From contig CAZRQF010000024.1 in NCBI GenBank assembly GCA_964602275.1, positions 1-15,156 of the forward strand: a DNA stretch of 15,156 nucleotides, read 5' to 3'. Shown here in pieces: positions 14,339 through 15,156 of the stretch (positions are counted from its first letter, which is position 1; each line of letters begins with the position of its first letter). The notes beneath the pieces were generated by a model, which was not told the DNA's origin, ran no database searches, and saw only the letters and a list, made by a program, of their open reading frames with translations. Made by a program: the position numbers and the translations under genes. The stretch is from RGIG6291 sp964602275. Lineage in GTDB: Bacteria; Bacillota; Clostridia; TANB77; UBA1234.

Positions 14339-14359
14339 ATAAAATTACTATGGTACAAT
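14331..14359 (+). promoter_or_regulatory. Promoter of the unrecognised 168-aa gene
   Basis: TTGCAA (14331-14336), a 17-base spacer and TACAAT (14354-14359), with TGG directly before the -10 box, form a good extended -10 sigma-A promoter. It lies between spoIIIAH and the next gene. Confidence 0.65.
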
Positions 14360-14394
14360 GTGATATCTAAAAAATATATAGGAGGTACTTCATC

Positions 14395-14901
14395 ATGGCG
14401 AAAGTTGAAGAACGGTTTCCTGGGCATTATTCAGTTTCTGAACTTGAGATGTATTTGATTGAAATGAAAAAAAAGATTAATCGCAAAATCAAAAAGGAAA
14501 AAGTTGAAAATGTGCCGAAAGCAGAAGCGTTTGTGCGACTAGTAGATGATGTATTAAAACTGTCTTACTTTAAGATGGATATTAATGTGTTTACACTTAT
14601 GAGTTATTTAAAAGAAGATTCACGGCGGCTTGATAAAGAAATTAGCATGTATCAGCTTCAGTTAGAAGAAGCCAAGAAAGCATGCGAGGCAATTTCTAAA
14701 GAACCAGAAGTAAGCGAAGCGTATGCCATTCCAGATGAATGGCGGCAAATGCGTGAAGCGGAAATGAAAAAGCGTAACGATGCACGCCAAGAACTCTATG
14801 CACTTACAATAGCAGTAAATGAACTAAAAAGAGAAAAGCAACTCTTGCATAGACTAAAAGGCATGATTTGTAGACCAAAAGGCTTTTTTGCCAAGCTCTA
14901 A
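14395..14901 (+). CDS. Unrecognised helical, coiled-coil-rich protein
   Basis: I do not recognise this 168-aa protein. It is soluble, highly charged and appears all-helical, with no signal peptide or membrane segment. A lysine-rich patch lies at about 24-40. A probable coiled coil runs from about 75 to 100 (KEDSRRLDKEISMYQLQLEEAKK), a Glu/Pro-rich break follows, and a second helix spans about 116-152. The last 15 residues are basic and aromatic (KGMICRPKGFFAKL). ATG 14395 has a perfect AGGAGGT site. It has its own promoter and terminator, so it is a single-gene unit. Of its 12 arginines, nine use CGN codons (four CGG) and three use AGA. The spoIIIA genes before it use mostly AGA, so it may have come from another source or be expressed differently. 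Function unknown. Confidence 0.85.
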   Translation: MAKVEERFPGHYSVSELEMYLIEMKKKINRKIKKEKVENVPKAEAFVRLVDDVLKLSYFKMDINVFTLMSYLKEDSRRLDKEISMYQLQLEEAKKACEAISKEPEVSEAYAIPDEWRQMREAEMKKRNDARQELYALTIAVNELKREKQLLHRLKGMICRPKGFFAKL

Positions 14902-14914
14902 ATAAAAGTACCAC

Positions 14915-14945
14915 GCCACTTGCTATTTTAGCAAGTGGCATTTTT
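14915..14945 (+). terminator. Intrinsic terminator after the 168-aa gene
   Basis: A perfect 11-bp stem (GCCACTTGCTA at 14915-14925 with 14929-14939) with a TTT loop is followed by an A and five T residues. This is the most stable terminator in the window. Confidence 0.92.
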
Positions 14946-15015
14946 ATGTTTATTAAATTATTTTTTCAATGCTAATAAATAGGTGTATTATGGAAAAATA
15001 AATTTTTGAAAATGC

Positions 15016-15044
15016 TTGATTTTACAGTTGTGTATTGGTAAAAT
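15016..15044 (+). promoter_or_regulatory. Candidate promoter for the gene at the right edge
   Basis: TTGATT (15016-15021), a 17-base spacer and TAAAAT (15039-15044), with TGG just before the -10 box, form a plausible extended -10 sigma-A promoter. The 70 bases before it, after the terminator, show nothing else. Confidence 0.55.
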
Positions 15045-15090
15045 TTTGGTGTGACGAAACAAAAAATGTGGATAAGAGGAGTGTGTTTTG

Positions 15091-15156
15091 ATGAAAATTT
15101 CATATGGAAAAATAAGTAAAAACCCGCAAACCCTTGCGGTTCTACACACACACACA
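15091..15156 (+). CDS. Start of a gene cut by the window edge
   Basis: An open frame begins at ATG 15091 after an AGAGGAG site and runs for 22 codons (MKISYGKISKNPQTLAVLHT, then His-Thr) to the last base. A promoter-like sequence lies upstream. The fragment is too short to identify. The final bases are a CA dinucleotide run directly after a small hairpin, so this end may be a repeat or an assembly edge and not normal coding sequence. Confidence 0.4.
   Translation, partial: MKISYGKISKNPQTLAVLHTHT

Noticed and set aside
1..15156. CRISPR arrays, tRNA or rRNA genes, insertion sequences and attachment sites.
   Set aside because: No spaced direct repeats, tRNA-like folds, transposase genes or element ends were seen anywhere in the window.

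Overview
The window is AT-rich and every supported gene lies on the + strand. It reads as chromosomal DNA from a spore-forming, low-GC Firmicute, most likely a member of the Clostridia. The grounds are a complete spoIIIA gene set, a SleB-type cortex hydrolase, Asp23/AmaP envelope genes, strong AGGAGG ribosome sites and AT-rich codon use. No species can be named from the sequence alone.

Layout. (1) Positions 13-7463 hold a tightly packed housekeeping operon: priA, def, fmt, an Asp23/Gls24 gene, amaP, a DUF2273 gene, nusB, xseA, xseB and a DUF212 (divergent PAP2) membrane gene, closed by a strong intrinsic terminator. (2) Positions 7443-8608 carry a noncoding stretch of about 560 nt followed by a small four-helix membrane protein. 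By position, length, structure and partner gene I identify these as OLE RNA (ornate, large, extremophilic RNA) and OapA. The likely OLE promoter is embedded in the terminator of the preceding operon. (3) A spore cortex hydrolase gene (sleB type) follows. Its ribosome site sits in the 3' arm of a long terminator-like hairpin after oapA. (4) The eight-gene spoIIIAA-AH operon follows behind a sigma-E-like promoter. Its first gene carries an apparent one-base insertion exactly at the Walker A motif. (5) The end holds an unrecognised 168-aa helical protein gene with its own promoter, an operator-like palindrome, unusual arginine codons and its own terminator, then the first 22 codons of a gene cut by the window edge.

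How it fits together. The first operon joins replication restart (PriA), translation initiation and N-terminal processing (Fmt, Def), envelope-stress proteins (Asp23/AmaP/DUF2273), rRNA antitermination (NusB) and DNA repair (XseA/XseB). The OLE-OapA pair is a membrane-bound ribonucleoprotein, linked in an alkaliphilic Bacillus to cold, alcohol and magnesium stress. Next to it are genes for spore engulfment-stage transport (SpoIIIA channel) and germination (SleB). The most notable points are the OLE locus and its promoter/terminator overlap, the hairpin over the sleB start, the spoIIIAA frameshift and the unrecognised gene near the end.
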